This document shows, piece by piece, positions 1 through 11,309 of a stretch of 64,000 bases of DNA (positions within the stretch are counted from its first letter, which is position 1; every line of letters begins with the position of its first letter). Location of the stretch: contig CM043954.1 in assembly GCA_014529385.2 (NCBI GenBank), positions 7,997,806 through 8,061,805 of the forward strand. The letters are read 5' to 3'. The notes beneath the pieces are model-generated. The model saw nothing but the letters and a program-made list of their open reading frames with translations, made no database searches and was not told the origin of the DNA. A program made the position numbers and the translations under genes. The DNA is from Adiantum capillus-veneris. Taxonomy: Eukaryota > Streptophyta > Polypodiopsida > Polypodiales > Pteridaceae.

Positions 1-1158
1 CCCATTGGTTTCTCTATGTGTCCATCTGCCAATTGCAGTTTCATTCTTGTTTCTCGGATTTTTTATTTTCCTCAAGCTTCCCAACAGATATCTTTGATTT
101 CTATGCAATGCCTGAACCACTGTCTAAAATAGCCATGGTATTTATATCATTGTACTATACTGGAAGGATAATGTTTCCCTCATTCGCTTTGCAATAGTCC
201 CCTACTGCCCAAATTGGGCCGAGATGCATTGCGATACCCATGAAACTTGTAGGGGAAGGAGTTAGTGTGCAAATTCATGAGGGGTCAACCAAGACAGAGA
301 GGGGGACTGATTTTTGCAAGGCATTATCACTTACACACTCATACACTCTCATGTGTGAAGTAAAGAAGACTCTCTCACCTTCTCAAGCTTTAATGAAGAG
401 CTCATCATCTACTCCAAGCTTGTGAGAAGGGAGGCCTACACCAACAACTCTTGGCTTTGTGATGCAAATTAACCAAGAGCCAGGCTACTCCATGTAAATC
501 CGGTCCTCAATTGTTGTCAATAGATTAATTTCTCTCTCTTTTGAAGCATTGTTCATGCCTATCTAACTAGGTGTTATGCTTTTTGTTGCTCTCTCCATCT
601 AAGCACTCTTGCTATACTCATTAGGAATCTATTCTAATGAAATGCTCACTATGTATATGTTATTTTCCACTACACACAAGCTCGTTAGGAAGAGAATGGG
701 GTCTAGGAGGGCCTCTTTATTTGGCAGTTTAAGGAAGTTATACCTTTAGTATTAAGAAAGTAATCAAAGGATAGTTTTTGAATTCAAACAAGCAAAACGG
801 CTAGTTTATTTGAATTCAAAGTTTCCCCCCAAAATGAAATTTAAAATCTAGTGGGTAGAACCATATCATGTAGCATATCTATGGAAAGAGCTCGACGTGT
901 AGATTGTAGATCTAAGATCTCCTCTCAAATCATAGATCATATGTGGGAGTTATGAAAGGCCAAAAATCATAAAATCTTCCACCTCCTTTTTGGGGGGGAA
1001 AGTGCATCCTTTGACCACTCTTACACACCCACCATTCTTGCACACATGACATACACCTATTTGTCAAAATGTTATTCACCTCTATATGCTCATGGAAAAT
1101 AAAGAATCCCTCCTATACCCCATCCTCTTCCTAATGTACTAGACCATTAAACGTTACA
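1..1158 (+). repeat. Probable 5' LTR (partial) of chromovirus element 1
   Basis: No coding signal. The right edge is placed at a CA (1157-1158) directly before a primer-binding-site-like sequence. The left edge lies outside the window. A block at 271-485 is repeated at 7451-7673 on the far side of the element's coding region, as expected for LTRs. The sequences flanking that block do not match by eye, so either the LTR pair is heavily rearranged or the block is an independent repeat. The assignment is tentative. Confidence 0.4.
271..485 (+). repeat. Direct repeat, copy 1 (partner 7451-7673)
   Basis: About 215 bp beginning AAATTCATGAGG and ending AACCAAGAGCCA. It is shared with 7451-7673 with scattered substitutions and a small GA-run expansion in the second copy. 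The two copies bracket the gag-pol of element 1 in the same orientation. The simplest reading is conserved parts of two LTRs. Confidence 0.75.
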
Positions 1159-1159
1159 T

Positions 1160-1171
1160 TGGTATCAGGGC
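1160..1171 (+). other. Primer binding site of element 1 (initiator tRNA-Met type)
   Basis: TGGTATCAGGGC lies two bases after the CA that ends the putative 5' LTR. It differs by one base from the common plant retrotransposon PBS TGGTATCAGAGC, which is complementary to the 3' end of initiator tRNA-Met. The gag region follows about 1 kb downstream. Confidence 0.6.
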
Positions 1172-2022
1172 ACAAGGTTTCTCTTTTCTTGCTCAAGAAG
1201 GGAGGTCCTCAAGCTAGCTATAAATGGTTGGTATTATTAATTGCAATTGAGTAAGTAGAATAGGGATTTTTCAGCCTTCCAGTGCGCTTGCTTCATGCGC
1301 AAATAATGGGGCATCACCGTAGAGAGCTATGGTCTTAATAGTGGAGTCCTACGGGGCTTGCCTAAGGCTTAACCACTATTAAGCTATTAGAAGCTTGACT
1401 GAAGGCAGTACTGTTTTGGTGTTGAAAGACCCTCTCTTCTATTGCTTGCAATTAATGATATTTGAGCCATAGGTACAGGAGCTTGAGTGCTTTTCTAAAG
1501 GGGTAAAGAGGAGTAGCAACTAGGGCTTGAAGTGCCAAAGTACACCTAAAAAAGTTTACACCTAAAAGCTGTTATAATGGCTAACAATAGTAAAGAGAGT
1601 GAAATTAATGTTGATAGCTTTGATTTGCTAATGAGCAGGCTACTAATGATGCCCGTATGCTTGTTAACTACCTTGTTTCTAGGCTTCAACAAGCCATGGG
1701 AAATCCATTCCTCCAAAGTGAAGTGCAATGGTAGCTTTGTGCTCATGGGATTCTTCAAACTCCCACCATGAAGAGACAATACCTAGGAACCCTCCTTGTG
1801 AGACTTACAAAAGAGGCCTCTCTCCGATTATGAAGAAGAAGAGGATCCGTAGGAAGGGATCAAAATTCTACTACTTGACAACACATCTCCTTCCCAAAGG
1901 AGATCAAGAGCCACTATCAAAAGAACGAGAAATAAGTGAATCTCCTGCCACCTTGATGGAGATGGCTCCACAAAAGGTGGTGGGAAAAACACTCTCCAAC
2001 ACTCCCTAAACGGAGAAGTCCA

Positions 2023-3030
2023 TTGCACACTTCTCCACACCATAGTTCAAAGAGGGATGACAGAAAACAAGAGAATAAAAAGGCGAGAAAGAGGTCATCA
2101 TCTTCTCCATCTTTGTCATCGTCTTCCTCTTATGAAGAAAGTGATGGTGCAGACAAGGAAGACCAAGGGAAGAAAAAGGCAAGAAAGAGGTCACCCTCTT
2201 CTCCATCCTCCTCAAATTCTTCCTCCTCGGAAGAAAGTGATGGTGCAACTTTTGAACCACCAAAAAGAAGAGGCCATAGGAAATCCTATGCCACATGGAA
2301 GAGATCAGCTCAAGAAGTTTAAAGAGGGAGGAAAGAACATATATTTCCTTACCTACGATGGCACCTTTGTTGCTACTGACAAAGTCTAGGCCTTCATCCA
2401 ACAATTCGATTGTGGCGTTTGGAGATGAGGGCTTCACGAAGTCCTCTAAGCTATGCCATATAGCTATGCATTTCCAAAAATCCACCAGGCAATGGTGGTC
2501 TAGACTATGAGAAAATAGTGAAGCTCCATGAACATTGGAAGCTTTAAGAGCTTCCATCATGGAGCAGTTTTTGGCTACCATGATGACAAAGACAAAGTAC
2601 TCCCCGAATGGCAAAGCTTGAAGCTCTCTCCCTACAAATCTATTAACAAATATGTAGACAAGTTTTCGGACTTACATCTCAAGGCCACTATCTTGAAAAA
2701 TATGGATTTTGGAGAGCAAAAACAACAATTTTGTGCGGGCTTAACTGAAGATATGGCAGAGAATGTCAACTCCCAAAGGCCACGCACCATATCTACGGTC
2801 ATACAACATACCATGATGGCTTCACAAATAAATTTCCAACAAGGGGCTAAGAGAAATCTTAAGCCCACAGAGAACAAAGACCATAACAATGAGCCTAAGG
2901 GGAAGTACAATGTCCAAAAGTCTCCTAAAGGCAATGCCAACAACAGTAAAGCTAAGGAGAAGAGAGTTTAGAAAGGCAACCGCTGCTTCAGGTTGGGGGA
3001 GCAAATGCATGCTTATGGTGCTTGGCCACA
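2023..3030 (+). pseudogene. gag: gag of chromovirus element 1 (decayed)
   Basis: Nucleocapsid/capsid precursor of a Ty3/gypsy element, spread over several frames. The N-terminal part (2060-2300) encodes a Ser/Arg/Glu-rich tract in two imperfect copies of about 96 bp, each with a KKARKRS...EESDGA pattern. The capsid domain follows (about 2340-2850): FGDEGFTKSSKL, ARQWW-like and PEWQSLKLSP segments, then QFCAGL and VNSQRPRTIS. A zinc knuckle at 2984-3028 reads C-F-R-L-G-E-Q-M-H-A-Y-G-A-W; the second Cys is Leu and the last Cys is Trp, so it could not bind zinc normally. At least two frameshifts and several stops are needed to read the whole gene. It sits upstream of a matching protease-RT region and is clearly a dead copy. 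Confidence 0.75.
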
Positions 3031-3064
3031 CAAGAATACATAGAAGGAGACTCCTAGAGCTACC

Positions 3065-3702
3065 TTGGTCAAAATCCAAGAAGAAGAAGCTCACCACAAA
3101 GGATCTCCTCTATGCCATGCTTGGGGAAAGGTAAGAGAACATGATGCTTTTATTCTCTTTGACCCTGGTTCTACTCACAATTTTATATCCACAGAGTTGG
3201 CCACCAAGCTAGACATCCAAGCCTATGGGATGGGAGATGTCCTACCCATCGATGGTTCTTTCAAGGGGCAAGAAGCTTTAGTCACTCCCTTAATTGAGAA
3301 ATTGAGGCTCCCTGTCCAAATCTATGTGGACAAAGAGGAATTCTTTATCTCTCCTCTCAAGCATGAGGATGTAATCCTAGGGGCACCATGGCTTGATTGC
3401 ATGGCTACCAATGTTAAATTCCTTGAAACAAAAATCACTTTAGGTTTAGGGAAAAAGATATGTACATAGATGCTAAGGAGTTGGGTAACACCATACCCAT
3501 TGTACATACGCAAGCTTTCGATAAGTCAATAAAGAGCTCTATTTCTGTGTACATGATTTTTGTTAAAGATTCGCAAAATGAACCTAACGCTTTAGCAAAA
3601 GAAAATATAAACAACCACAAGGAATTAGAGTTATCCAATTTTCTCAAGGGATTTCAAGATGTTTTTATTGACGACATCCCTTGTGAACTACCTCCTAAAT
3701 GA
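3065..3702 (+). pseudogene. pol: Aspartic protease and linker of chromovirus element 1
   Basis: Retroviral-type aspartic protease that would cleave the Gag-Pol polyprotein. The reading shows FDPGSTHNFIS (active-site D-x-G-S), then VTPLIEKLRL and the second protease signature VILGAPWLD near 3370-3400. The frame shifts around 3460 and continues as a linker (AFDKSIKSSIS, ELSNFLKGFQDVFIDDIP) that leads into RT in related elements. An in-frame TGA at 3700 follows ELPPK, and another stop (TAA) lies near 3784, just before RT. Confidence 0.8.
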
Positions 3703-3714
3703 GGCGATGATGAC

Positions 3715-4590
3715 CATGCAATTGAACTTCTTCTTGGAAGTTCATCGCCTAGTAAACCTCGTTATAGAGTTTCTCAATCTCAATAAGAGAAGATTCTGCG
3801 GCAAGTACATGAGCTAGTTGAGAAGGGCATGGTTAGGCCTAGCTCATCTCCATTTTTACCACCTGTGTTATTAGTGCAAAAGAAAGATGGCACATATCGT
3901 ATGTGTGTTGACTATAGAGAACTAAATAGGATCACTATCAAGAATAGGTTTCCTGTTCCACGGGTAGAAGACCTATTTGATAAGCTACAAGGGTTGACCT
4001 ACTTGAATAGAATTGACCTAAAAAGTATCTACCATCAAATAAAGATAGTTGATCAAGATGTAAAGACCTCATTTCGCACTATGCTTGGTATTTATGAATA
4101 CATTGTCATGCATTTTGGCTTGACCAATGCACCAACCACATTTAACAGCTTGATGGAGAAGCTATTTAGGCCCCACTGAACCTTTACTAGAGTGTTCTTT
4201 GATGATATCATCATCTACTCTAATTCACTAACAAACACAAGCAACACCTCCAGGTAATATTTCAAGTCTTACAAGAGAATAACCTTTATATTAATTGAAA
4301 GAAAAGTGAGTTTTTCGTACAAGAGATTCAGTATTTAGGTCACATTATCTCTCAAGATGGCATCCAAATGGATCCATTAAAGCTAAAGGTAATAAAAGGA
4401 TGGCCTAATCCAAGGAATCTACATGAGCTAAGAAGCTTTGTAGGTACGTGTGCATACTATATATGCTTCATAGAAAAGTTCTCATAAATTGCGGGACCAT
4501 TACATGACCTAACAAACAAAAACATTAGGTATGCATGGTTTGCCAAGGAGAACAATGCTTTCAAAAAGCTTAAAGAAAAGCTTATCTCTC
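3715..4590 (+). pseudogene. pol: Reverse transcriptase of chromovirus element 1
   Basis: RT fingers, palm and thumb. Visible motifs in order: SSSPFLPPVLLVQKKDGTYR with MCVDYRELNRI (3840-3930), PVPRVEDLFDKLQG, LNRIDLKS.YHQI, and MHFGLTNAPTTF (4110-4145). The active site FFDDIIIYS sits at about 4195-4222, just after a stop (TGA near 4178) and a frameshift. The thumb continues as YLGHIISQDGIQMDP and ELRSFVGTCAYY in a shifted frame. The catalytic Asp pair is intact but the frame is broken. Confidence 0.85.
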
Positions 4591-4595
4591 AACCT

Positions 4596-4990
4596 GTGCT
4601 TACACTACCGGATCTCTCAAAGCCATTTGAGGTCCAATGTGATGCTTGTGGTGATTGCCTTGGAGTTGTTTTACTCGAAGAAGGGCATGCCATAGCCTAT
4701 GAAAGTCGAAGGCTCGACCATGTTGAGCAAGATCTAGGCATATATGAAAAGGAACTCCTTGCAGCTATACATGCCTTAGACTCGTGGAAGCACTCTTTAT
4801 TGGGGACTCCTTTCATTTTGTGGATGGATCACCAAAGCCTTAAGTACTTCATGACGCAAAACAAGCTCTTCGACAAACAAACGAGGTGGGAAAATTTCCT
4901 TTTGCAATTTCATTTCATATTGCTCACATTGCTGGCAAGCATAATCAAGTAGCCGATGTACTCTCAAGATGGACGAGAGTGAATGTGGTT
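4596..4990 (+). pseudogene. pol: RNase H of chromovirus element 1
   Basis: RNase H degrades the RNA strand of the RNA-DNA hybrid. The reading shows FEVQCDACGDCLGVVL (first catalytic Asp), IYEKELLAAIHAL (Glu), WMDHQSLKYF (Asp) and, after a +1 shift near 4885, IAHIAGKHNQVADVLSRW (final Asp). The motif order and spacing fit the Ty3/gypsy family. One frameshift near the end separates it from integrase. Confidence 0.85.
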
Positions 4991-5961
4991 TCCATAGCAG
5001 CTCACAATGATCTATCTTATATGATGGATGAGTACGCTATTGATCCCAATTTTAGAAATGTGATTTCAGCCCTTACACTAAGGAAGAAAGAGGAACCATT
5101 TACTTTACAAGATGGTTATCGTCTCTATGGAAATAGACTATGCGTTACTAACTCACTACATGAGAAAGTAGTGTATGAATCTCATGCTCCTCCTTATGCG
5201 GGGCATAGAGGGATTCAATCTACCCTAAAATGGATTGAAACATATTTCTATTGTCCTGCCATGAAAGAAAACATACAAGAGTATGTTTCTAAATGTGTGG
5301 TATGCCAAAAGTCAAAGTTTGATAGAGGGAAGCAGGCTGGATTGCTTCAATCTTTGCCAATCCCTAATTCACAATGGAAGAGCATATCCATGGATTTTAT
5401 CTTTGAATTGACTAAGTCTATCCATGGGAATACAGGAATATGGAGGATAGTAGACAAGTTCAGCAAACAAGCTCATTCTATACCTATCAAAAAGATTATC
5501 AAAGCCCATCAAATGGCAACCCTCTTCATATCACAAATCTTCAAGTACCATGACTTGCCGATGTCCATAGTGTCGGATAGAGATCCTAGAATGACGAGTA
5601 ATTTTTAGAAGGGTCTCTTTGAGAATTTAGGAAGAAGGCTAAACTTCTCTCTGGCCTATCACCCACAAAGGACGGCCAAAGTGAAATATCTAACCTAACA
5701 ATTCTTGATCCACTAAAAGCCTATGTAACAGAAGTAGATCAAAGGTCCCAATGGGAGAAGTACTTACCCTTAGTGGAGTATGCCTACAACAATATTGTAC
5801 ACACCCCCACGGGAGAAGCACCTTTTGAGGTAATTGAGGGAAGATCAAAAAGTCCTCTGCTACTTAAGGTACACGGGAAGATCTTCACTGCAAATGAGTT
5901 TAGCCTAAACCTACAAGAATCTTTGCAAAAGATTAAGGATGCTATCTCTATCTCACAGTAA
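4991..5961 (+). pseudogene. pol: Integrase of chromovirus element 1
   Basis: The HHCC zinc module is present: HAPPYAGHRG, then CVVCQK (about 5185-5310). The DDE core follows: first Asp in ISMDFIFEL (about 5390), second Asp in IVSDRDPRMTSNF (about 5570). A TAG lies at 5606. The third catalytic residue Glu is in GQSEIS near 5672, in another frame. The core continues as VEYAYNNIVHTPTGEAPFEV (5773-5845). All three catalytic residues can be read, but at least two lesions break the frame. Confidence 0.85.
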
Positions 5962-6405
5962 AGGCAAAAGGCTGGTGCTGATAAGCATAGAAGAGCCCAA
6001 GACTTTAAAGAAAATGATTGGGTCCTGCTTAAATTTCCAAAGGCTCGGTTATGGCACACGACGAGCAAGAATCCTATGGGAAACCAAAAGTACTATGCTA
6101 AGTTAGCAAAAAGGTACTATGGTCCCTTCCAGATTCTTAGACCAATCAATGAGATGACCTATCAACTCAAGTTGCCCAGTCATTGGCTCATACAAATGCT
6201 TTTCATGTGATCCTACTAAAGCCTTATGAACTAGAGCCACCTCACAAACCAACTGTTGAAGACCCCTCAGAGATCGAGGACCAAGAAGAGGTGCTGCAGC
6301 CCGAGTCCATTCTCCGACATGAAGACGAGGTATTCAGAGGTGGTAAGATTATTTGAAGGTATCTTATTAAGTTTAAGAACCATCCTTTTGAAGATGCTGA
6401 TGGAT
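5962..6405 (+). pseudogene. pol: Integrase C-terminus with chromodomain of element 1
   Basis: Reads DKHRRAQDFKENDWVLLKF then KRYYGPFQILRPINEMTYQLKLP, the usual integrase C-terminal segment, followed by NAFHVILLKPYE. At 6290-6405 comes a chromodomain-like segment: PESILRHEDEVF, a stop (TGA near 6354), then RYLIKFKNHPFEDA. Such a domain defines the chromovirus branch of Ty3/gypsy and can direct integration to modified chromatin. Several frame changes and stops are present. Confidence 0.7.
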
Positions 6406-6965
6406 GCAAGGCATACAATTAAAGGATAACCTAAGCCTTGTCAATGCTTACAATGCTTCCCTAGAGTAAGCAAATGTATAAATGTTTAAAGTGAACAAAG
6501 TTTTTTTCCTATAAGACTCTCTTTTTCTTTATTGTGAATGTTAAGAAGTACGCATTCTTAGGATCAAGTTTGTGGAGATGACGTCTTCCAAACACCAAGT
6601 AGAGCTCGTCACTCTACTATGTAAGATTGATAGGACTAATGTGTAGACATGCTTGCAACAGCTTAGGCTCTCAAGCACCAAATGGCTTAGTCATCCATTC
6701 TGGAACGATGTCGTAGGGTAGAATATTGGTAAAGCTGGCAGACCGACCACAATAGGGATCCAAAGGAAGGAAAATAGGGATCCAAAGGGGGGCCCATCTA
6801 TAAAAGAACAATGTGCAACAATTGGCTTCAAAGACCCTAAGGTTCAGCCCATTAAGACTTCCAGAATGCTAAGGTTCCAAAATTCAAATATTAGATCCAA
6901 TGTCAAACTCTAGGTAATATTGAATGCTTATGTGAAGACCAAAAAGTCTTCACATATCCCTAGAT
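6406..6965 (+). other. Untranslated 3' region of element 1
   Basis: No coding motif was seen. AT-rich sequence lies between the end of pol and the polypurine tract, as expected for the 3' untranslated part of a Ty3/gypsy element. It contains a short repeated phrase, AGGGATCCAAAGG, near 6755-6791. Confidence 0.4.
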
Positions 6966-6974
6966 AGGAGGGGG
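6966..6974 (+). other. Polypurine tract of element 1
   Basis: AGGAGGGGG immediately precedes TGAGCC, the position expected for the plus-strand primer at the 3' LTR boundary. It lies about 570 bp after the chromodomain. Confidence 0.5.
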
Positions 6975-7673
6975 TGAGCCATTTTAGTAGGGGATGAGAG
7001 AGAAACACACACACACATACACACACTCTAGCAGGCTTCCTTTACACAAAGGGAAAAGGGGGCACATGTCCGCTCCCTAGCCCAGTTGCCTCCAAGGTGC
7101 ATTCAAATCCTATTGGATGCCATAGAGGTGGACCGATGAGAATTAGGCTAGAGTATATCTATTTTAATTCATTTTAAAACACTTGATAGAAGAACCAATA
7201 GAAATTAAGCTCTCTAGAAGACTATTGACAATCTCTCAAGGGGTCCAATGAGCATTTAGTAGCCCATTGGCTTGCTTGATTCCTATTGGCCAGAAGACTA
7301 AGGGGTCTAATGAGAGTTTAATTGCATTATATCATTACCTAAGCTCTCACAAAAGGGGAAAGGGGGACACATGTCACAAGGCTATCACTTATGCTTCTTA
7401 ATTATCATTGGCTAAGCTTTGTAGGGTCCAATGGGATTTCAACATGAGTAAAATTCATGAGGTGTTTACCAAGAGAGAGAGAGAGGGGGGGCTGAGTTTT
7501 GCAAGGCATTATCATTTACACACTCACACAATCTCATGTGTGAAGTAAAGAAGACTCTCTCTCCTTCTCAAGATTTAATGGAAAGCTCATCATCTACTCC
7601 AAGCTTGTGAGAAGAGAGGCCTACACCAACAACTCTTGGATTTGTGATGCAAATCCAACCAAGAGCCAAGCTC
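6975..7673 (+). repeat. Probable 3' LTR (truncated) of chromovirus element 1
   Basis: Starts TGAGCC after the polypurine tract. It contains many CCAAT or ATTGG motifs (for example near 7107, 7240, 7252, 7282, 7408 and 7428), often as GGGGTCCAATG. It ends with the block shared with 271-485. Sequence after 7673 does not match the 5' LTR downstream of 485, so the copy is apparently truncated or joined to other DNA there. Confidence 0.4.
7451..7673 (+). repeat. Direct repeat, copy 2 (partner 271-485)
   Basis: Same orientation as the first copy; it includes CATGTGTGAAGTAAAGAAG and CTACTCCAAGCTTGTGAGAA. See the entry at 271. Confidence 0.75.
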
Positions 7674-9171
7674 CAATGCATGCGCACCCATTGGTTTTCT
7701 TATCCTAGGAGGATACGCTCTAGGCTTGTTGTTAGTAGTCACCAAGCCAGATGGGCGCCCTTTAAGCCTAAACTTTTGATGTACTCTCATTATTTTTCCA
7801 AAAGCCTTGTAATTATTTGATAATCTTTTCTTGAAATATGGACAAACTCTAAGAAGCTGAGGGTAAAATTTGTATTGTGTATGAGTCCAGTACGGTCGAA
7901 CATTGGCCAAGAGAGCCTAGGTATAAATTCTAAGTTGTAAAGTGGGAAAAGGAGGAATCATTATAAAGTTTTGAGGAGCTCAAAGCGTACCGTCTAAGAG
8001 AGATTTTTCCCTGCAACTTGTAATCCACATATATCAAGTTTTGGTAATGACATTTCAATCTTGAAACTTGCAATGTGCTCCTTGTTCGATTCTCTTTAAT
8101 TCAAGTATGCTCATTTTTTATCCTATTGTGATTTTTGACTACAAGTTAGAAGGCTAACTCTACTGATTTGAGTGTGTTAATGAGTGTCTTTTGACATTCA
8201 AACTATAGAAGAGTTTCCGTAGACCCTGGGGTGTCCTTTATGATATGTTTTGTTGTAGTTTTTGGGACGTAAATTATGATGGATTGTGATTTTGGTACCT
8301 CCTAAAAATGCAGCCAAACTTGATAGGATAGTGACCCTAAGTGTCCTTGACCTTCTTTAAAGTTTTGCAACAACTGGACTTTGTTTGAATGCCAAAATAA
8401 ATTGACTGAGTACGGTAACGTAGGACACATGAACATTTCCAGATCCAAGAACTAGAGATTTGCATGTGTTAGGTATTGAGTTATTCCATCGGCTCAATTA
8501 TTCGAGATTGACAACCTCAAAGAGTCTACATGCCCCATCCAAGTTGTGTCCTTGAGTATTGAAATTATGTTAGTGACAGAAAGCTATGCTAAGAAATCTG
8601 TCGTGGTGACCCACTAACATTCGCACCACTGTGTCGGGGATAGTGATCCTTAGGTGGTGAGTAACCGAGTCATAACTTTTACATGGAAGCTCAAATTTTG
8701 ATTACCATTACACTTACACTTTTGCAGTCAAGCAGCTAGACACGAGGTTTAGTGCTTGGTCGAGTCTAGGAGTCAAGGACTCGCTAGATCTATTGTTGAG
8801 AGGTAAGTGGGTTGTGAGTGAGATATTGGAAAGCATTTCATTCGCCGATTTTTTCATTACTTTTGAGAGTGTTGTAGCATTTTTACTTATGACTTCAGTT
8901 TGTATTATTTTGTCTGTTTTCCTTTCATGTTTCAATCTTGTACTTAGGAGTAGGGTAAGTAGAAACTATCACCATCAAATTTGGGTTGAAAGATCAGGGA
9001 AGCAATTATCAACAACCATATTTTGGCTGAAACGAACATAAACTCTAAAAATACTGAAAATTTGGTGGTTAGAACTCTAAAGCTGATCAAAACTCAAAAA
9101 GAAGTGCAAAAAAGCCATAACCAAACCACAAAGAGTAAATCCAAAAATTTCCATGCTGATTGATGCAAGAA
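7674..9171. other. No recognisable feature
   Basis: AT-rich sequence with short uninformative ORFs on both strands. I saw no transposon motif, repeat boundary or RNA gene. Confidence 0.4.
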
Positions 9172-10034
9172 CATGGATCACGACCCATGACCCTCTGTAA
9201 CATTTTTGGCAGAAATTGATATCACTTGGTCCAGAGTGATTCCAAGCTCCACGTATATACTTTTGGTGAAAATTTTGACATAAAAACTGAGCCAAATCAA
9301 GAAAATTGGGCAAAAAACACAAAACACCTTGAAAATAGACTAAAATTTTGGATTTTTTCTTTCTGATAGCCAATTTCAAAGAGAATTGAAAATTTGACTT
9401 ATACATGGTCTAGATATACAACTGACAAAATTTCATGACCATTGTGGAACATGAATCACAATCCATGGCCCCTTAAAACATTTGAAACTGAGATTTTACA
9501 AGCAATGAAAAGATGATACCATTTGAAACAACTTTGGCGAAGACCCTCATAGCAAAAAAACAACAAAAGGTTGACCAAGAGACCAAAAACAGGCTATAAG
9601 TCAAAAACCACAAGTAGACACAAAACTTTACTTTTGTGAAGGGAAAAAGGGTTCATATCCAAAAAGAAGTAGATGGGTAGGCCACATAGACCTGAAGTAA
9701 CAAACTAACCATGTTTTGAGTTTAGACATGGAGGATGGATCGCGATCCACTACCCCCTGATATTTTTTGGGACTGTGACTTCACAGATTTGTAGCAGTGT
9801 AAAAAAAAAACCTTTTTTCTCGAAACAAGGATAGTAAAAAATACTTAAAGGAGGCTCAAAACTAGCCAAAGACAATCAAGGCTAGAATCAACAAAACAGA
9901 TTGATCAAGGGACTTTTGGGAAAGCTAAAGGTCACTAGAGTCTACCTATAAACTATCGGGAGGCTTGGGGAACCCTATGTGTCAAGCTTCAAAGAAAATA
10001 TTTCTTGAGGTACATGGATCGCGATCCATGACCC
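9172..10034. repeat. Degenerate ~280-bp tandem array with palindromic box
   Basis: Four copies of a box based on CATGGATCGCGATCCATGACC occur at 9172-9193, 9450-9471, 9734-9755 and 10013-10034, spaced about 278-284 bp apart. The core ATGGATCGCGATCCAT is a perfect inverted repeat in the fourth copy, and nearly so in the third. Each box is followed by a similar segment (AACATTT..., GAAACTGAGATTT, GAATGATACCA) and by A-rich spacer with recurring CAAAACTC/CAAAAAC phrases. The spacers have diverged far more than the box. No coding is seen. Confidence 0.65.
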
Positions 10035-10748
10035 TTTAACAGAAAGACTATCCAGAATGATACCAGACCCAGCCCTAGTCTTGGTGAGCACAGTAGTATT
10101 TCTAAAATTTCAATTTGGATTTTTATTGTGAAAATTACAAGAAAATTAGAAATTGTGACTAAAGCCCAACCAAACATTAATTTTTGCAGATTTTGACTAA
10201 CCCAACGACTGTAAAGCTATAGCCACCAAGTGAATTTTGTGCAAGATAAGCGGAGGAGAGTTTTGTGGACTTGTCTTCAACCAAAGGACTAAATGCACCA
10301 CAAAAGGTAAAAGGCCAGGGTTTTGTCAGGCTCGTTTTCTTGATGTATTTGCGATCATCCAAATTGTATCAGAATAGAATTCCTAATAATAGAGACCAAG
10401 AAAGCCATATTTTCATCGAGGGTAGCGTCAACCAAGAGACCATACCCATCTTAGAGCGAATCTCAGAAGAGAGTCTTTAAGATACTTCATTGGAAAGGTC
10501 GTATCACCATATGGCTGAGGGAATCAAAAGTGTGAGTTTGAAGTGTGACTATCATAGACAAAAGACCCTTTGTTGAAAGCACTAAATAGAGATGTCCTTA
10601 AGAATTTAATTAAAGAGGAGACACTGACATTTCAAGACAAGGAAGTACGGACAATACTCAAATTTTTCAAAAAAGGGTTATTTCTCCAATTAAAGCCAAA
10701 AAGGATTACAATGGAAGCAGGAAGTAATTACAAGAGAAGCAAGAAAGT
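10035..10748. other. No recognisable feature
   Basis: Non-repetitive AT-rich sequence. Short ORFs (for example 10265-10480 and 10570-10761 on plus) show no domain that I can name. Confidence 0.35.
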
Positions 10749-11309
10749 TTACAACTCATGAAGATCCTCTAATATATGGTCACATAACCAAGTATCGCAA
10801 GCGCCACACATGTTAGGACGCTCACCCTCTGGAATGCTTCTACGAGAAATAGCTTGAGCAATTTCTCGGGTATGAGCTGAGAAAAGAAAAGGACCTCTAA
10901 GAGGAAGACTCCAGATGGTATCGAGGCAAATTTTGGAATGTGGGATAAACTGCACAAGCAAGAACAACCTTGTGGAGAACCGAGGATCTCGTGTCCTTTT
11001 GACGCAGTAGTATCGAGGGCCAAGTCCCAGAGCTTCTGTAACCATAGCAAGTCGGGTATTGTTGCGGAAATGGTCTCTACCCCAGAGAGTCACTCTTGTG
11101 AGATGTCGCCATGTCTTTCATATCGTCTGGCCGACACAAGAATTTGGCTGAGGGAAGAGGAGATCTTTGTATCGCTCTAAGAACTGTCTTTTAATTGCCT
11201 CATCTGCACTCTGCAAGTGAGAGATGCATACAGGAAGAACCAAGTCTTCTTGCCAAGACGCCATCAGATTAAAAAAAATGACTAAGTTATAAGAGAGTGA
11301 AGATCGCAA
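10749..11309 (-). pseudogene. Unrecognised minus-strand reading frame (one internal stop)
   Basis: One frame stays open on the minus strand from 11309 to 10749 apart from a stop near 11118, giving about 185 codons. The upstream half reads SWQEDLVLPVCISHLQSADE and AIKRQFLERYKDLLFPQPNS. After the stop it reads TLWGRDHFRNNTRLAMV, EALGLGPRYYCVKRT, SLPLRGPFLFSAHTREIAQA and ERPNMCGACDTWLCDHILED. The Cys/His spacing CGACDTWLCDH could be a metal-binding remnant, but I do not recognise a family. A second minus frame is also open across 10769-11050, which lowers the coding case. Confidence 0.2.

Noticed and set aside
2006-2614. Minus-strand ORF of 202 codons
   Set aside because: It lies antisense to the gag of element 1; its composition reflects the GAA/AGA-rich Ser/Arg tract on the other strand.
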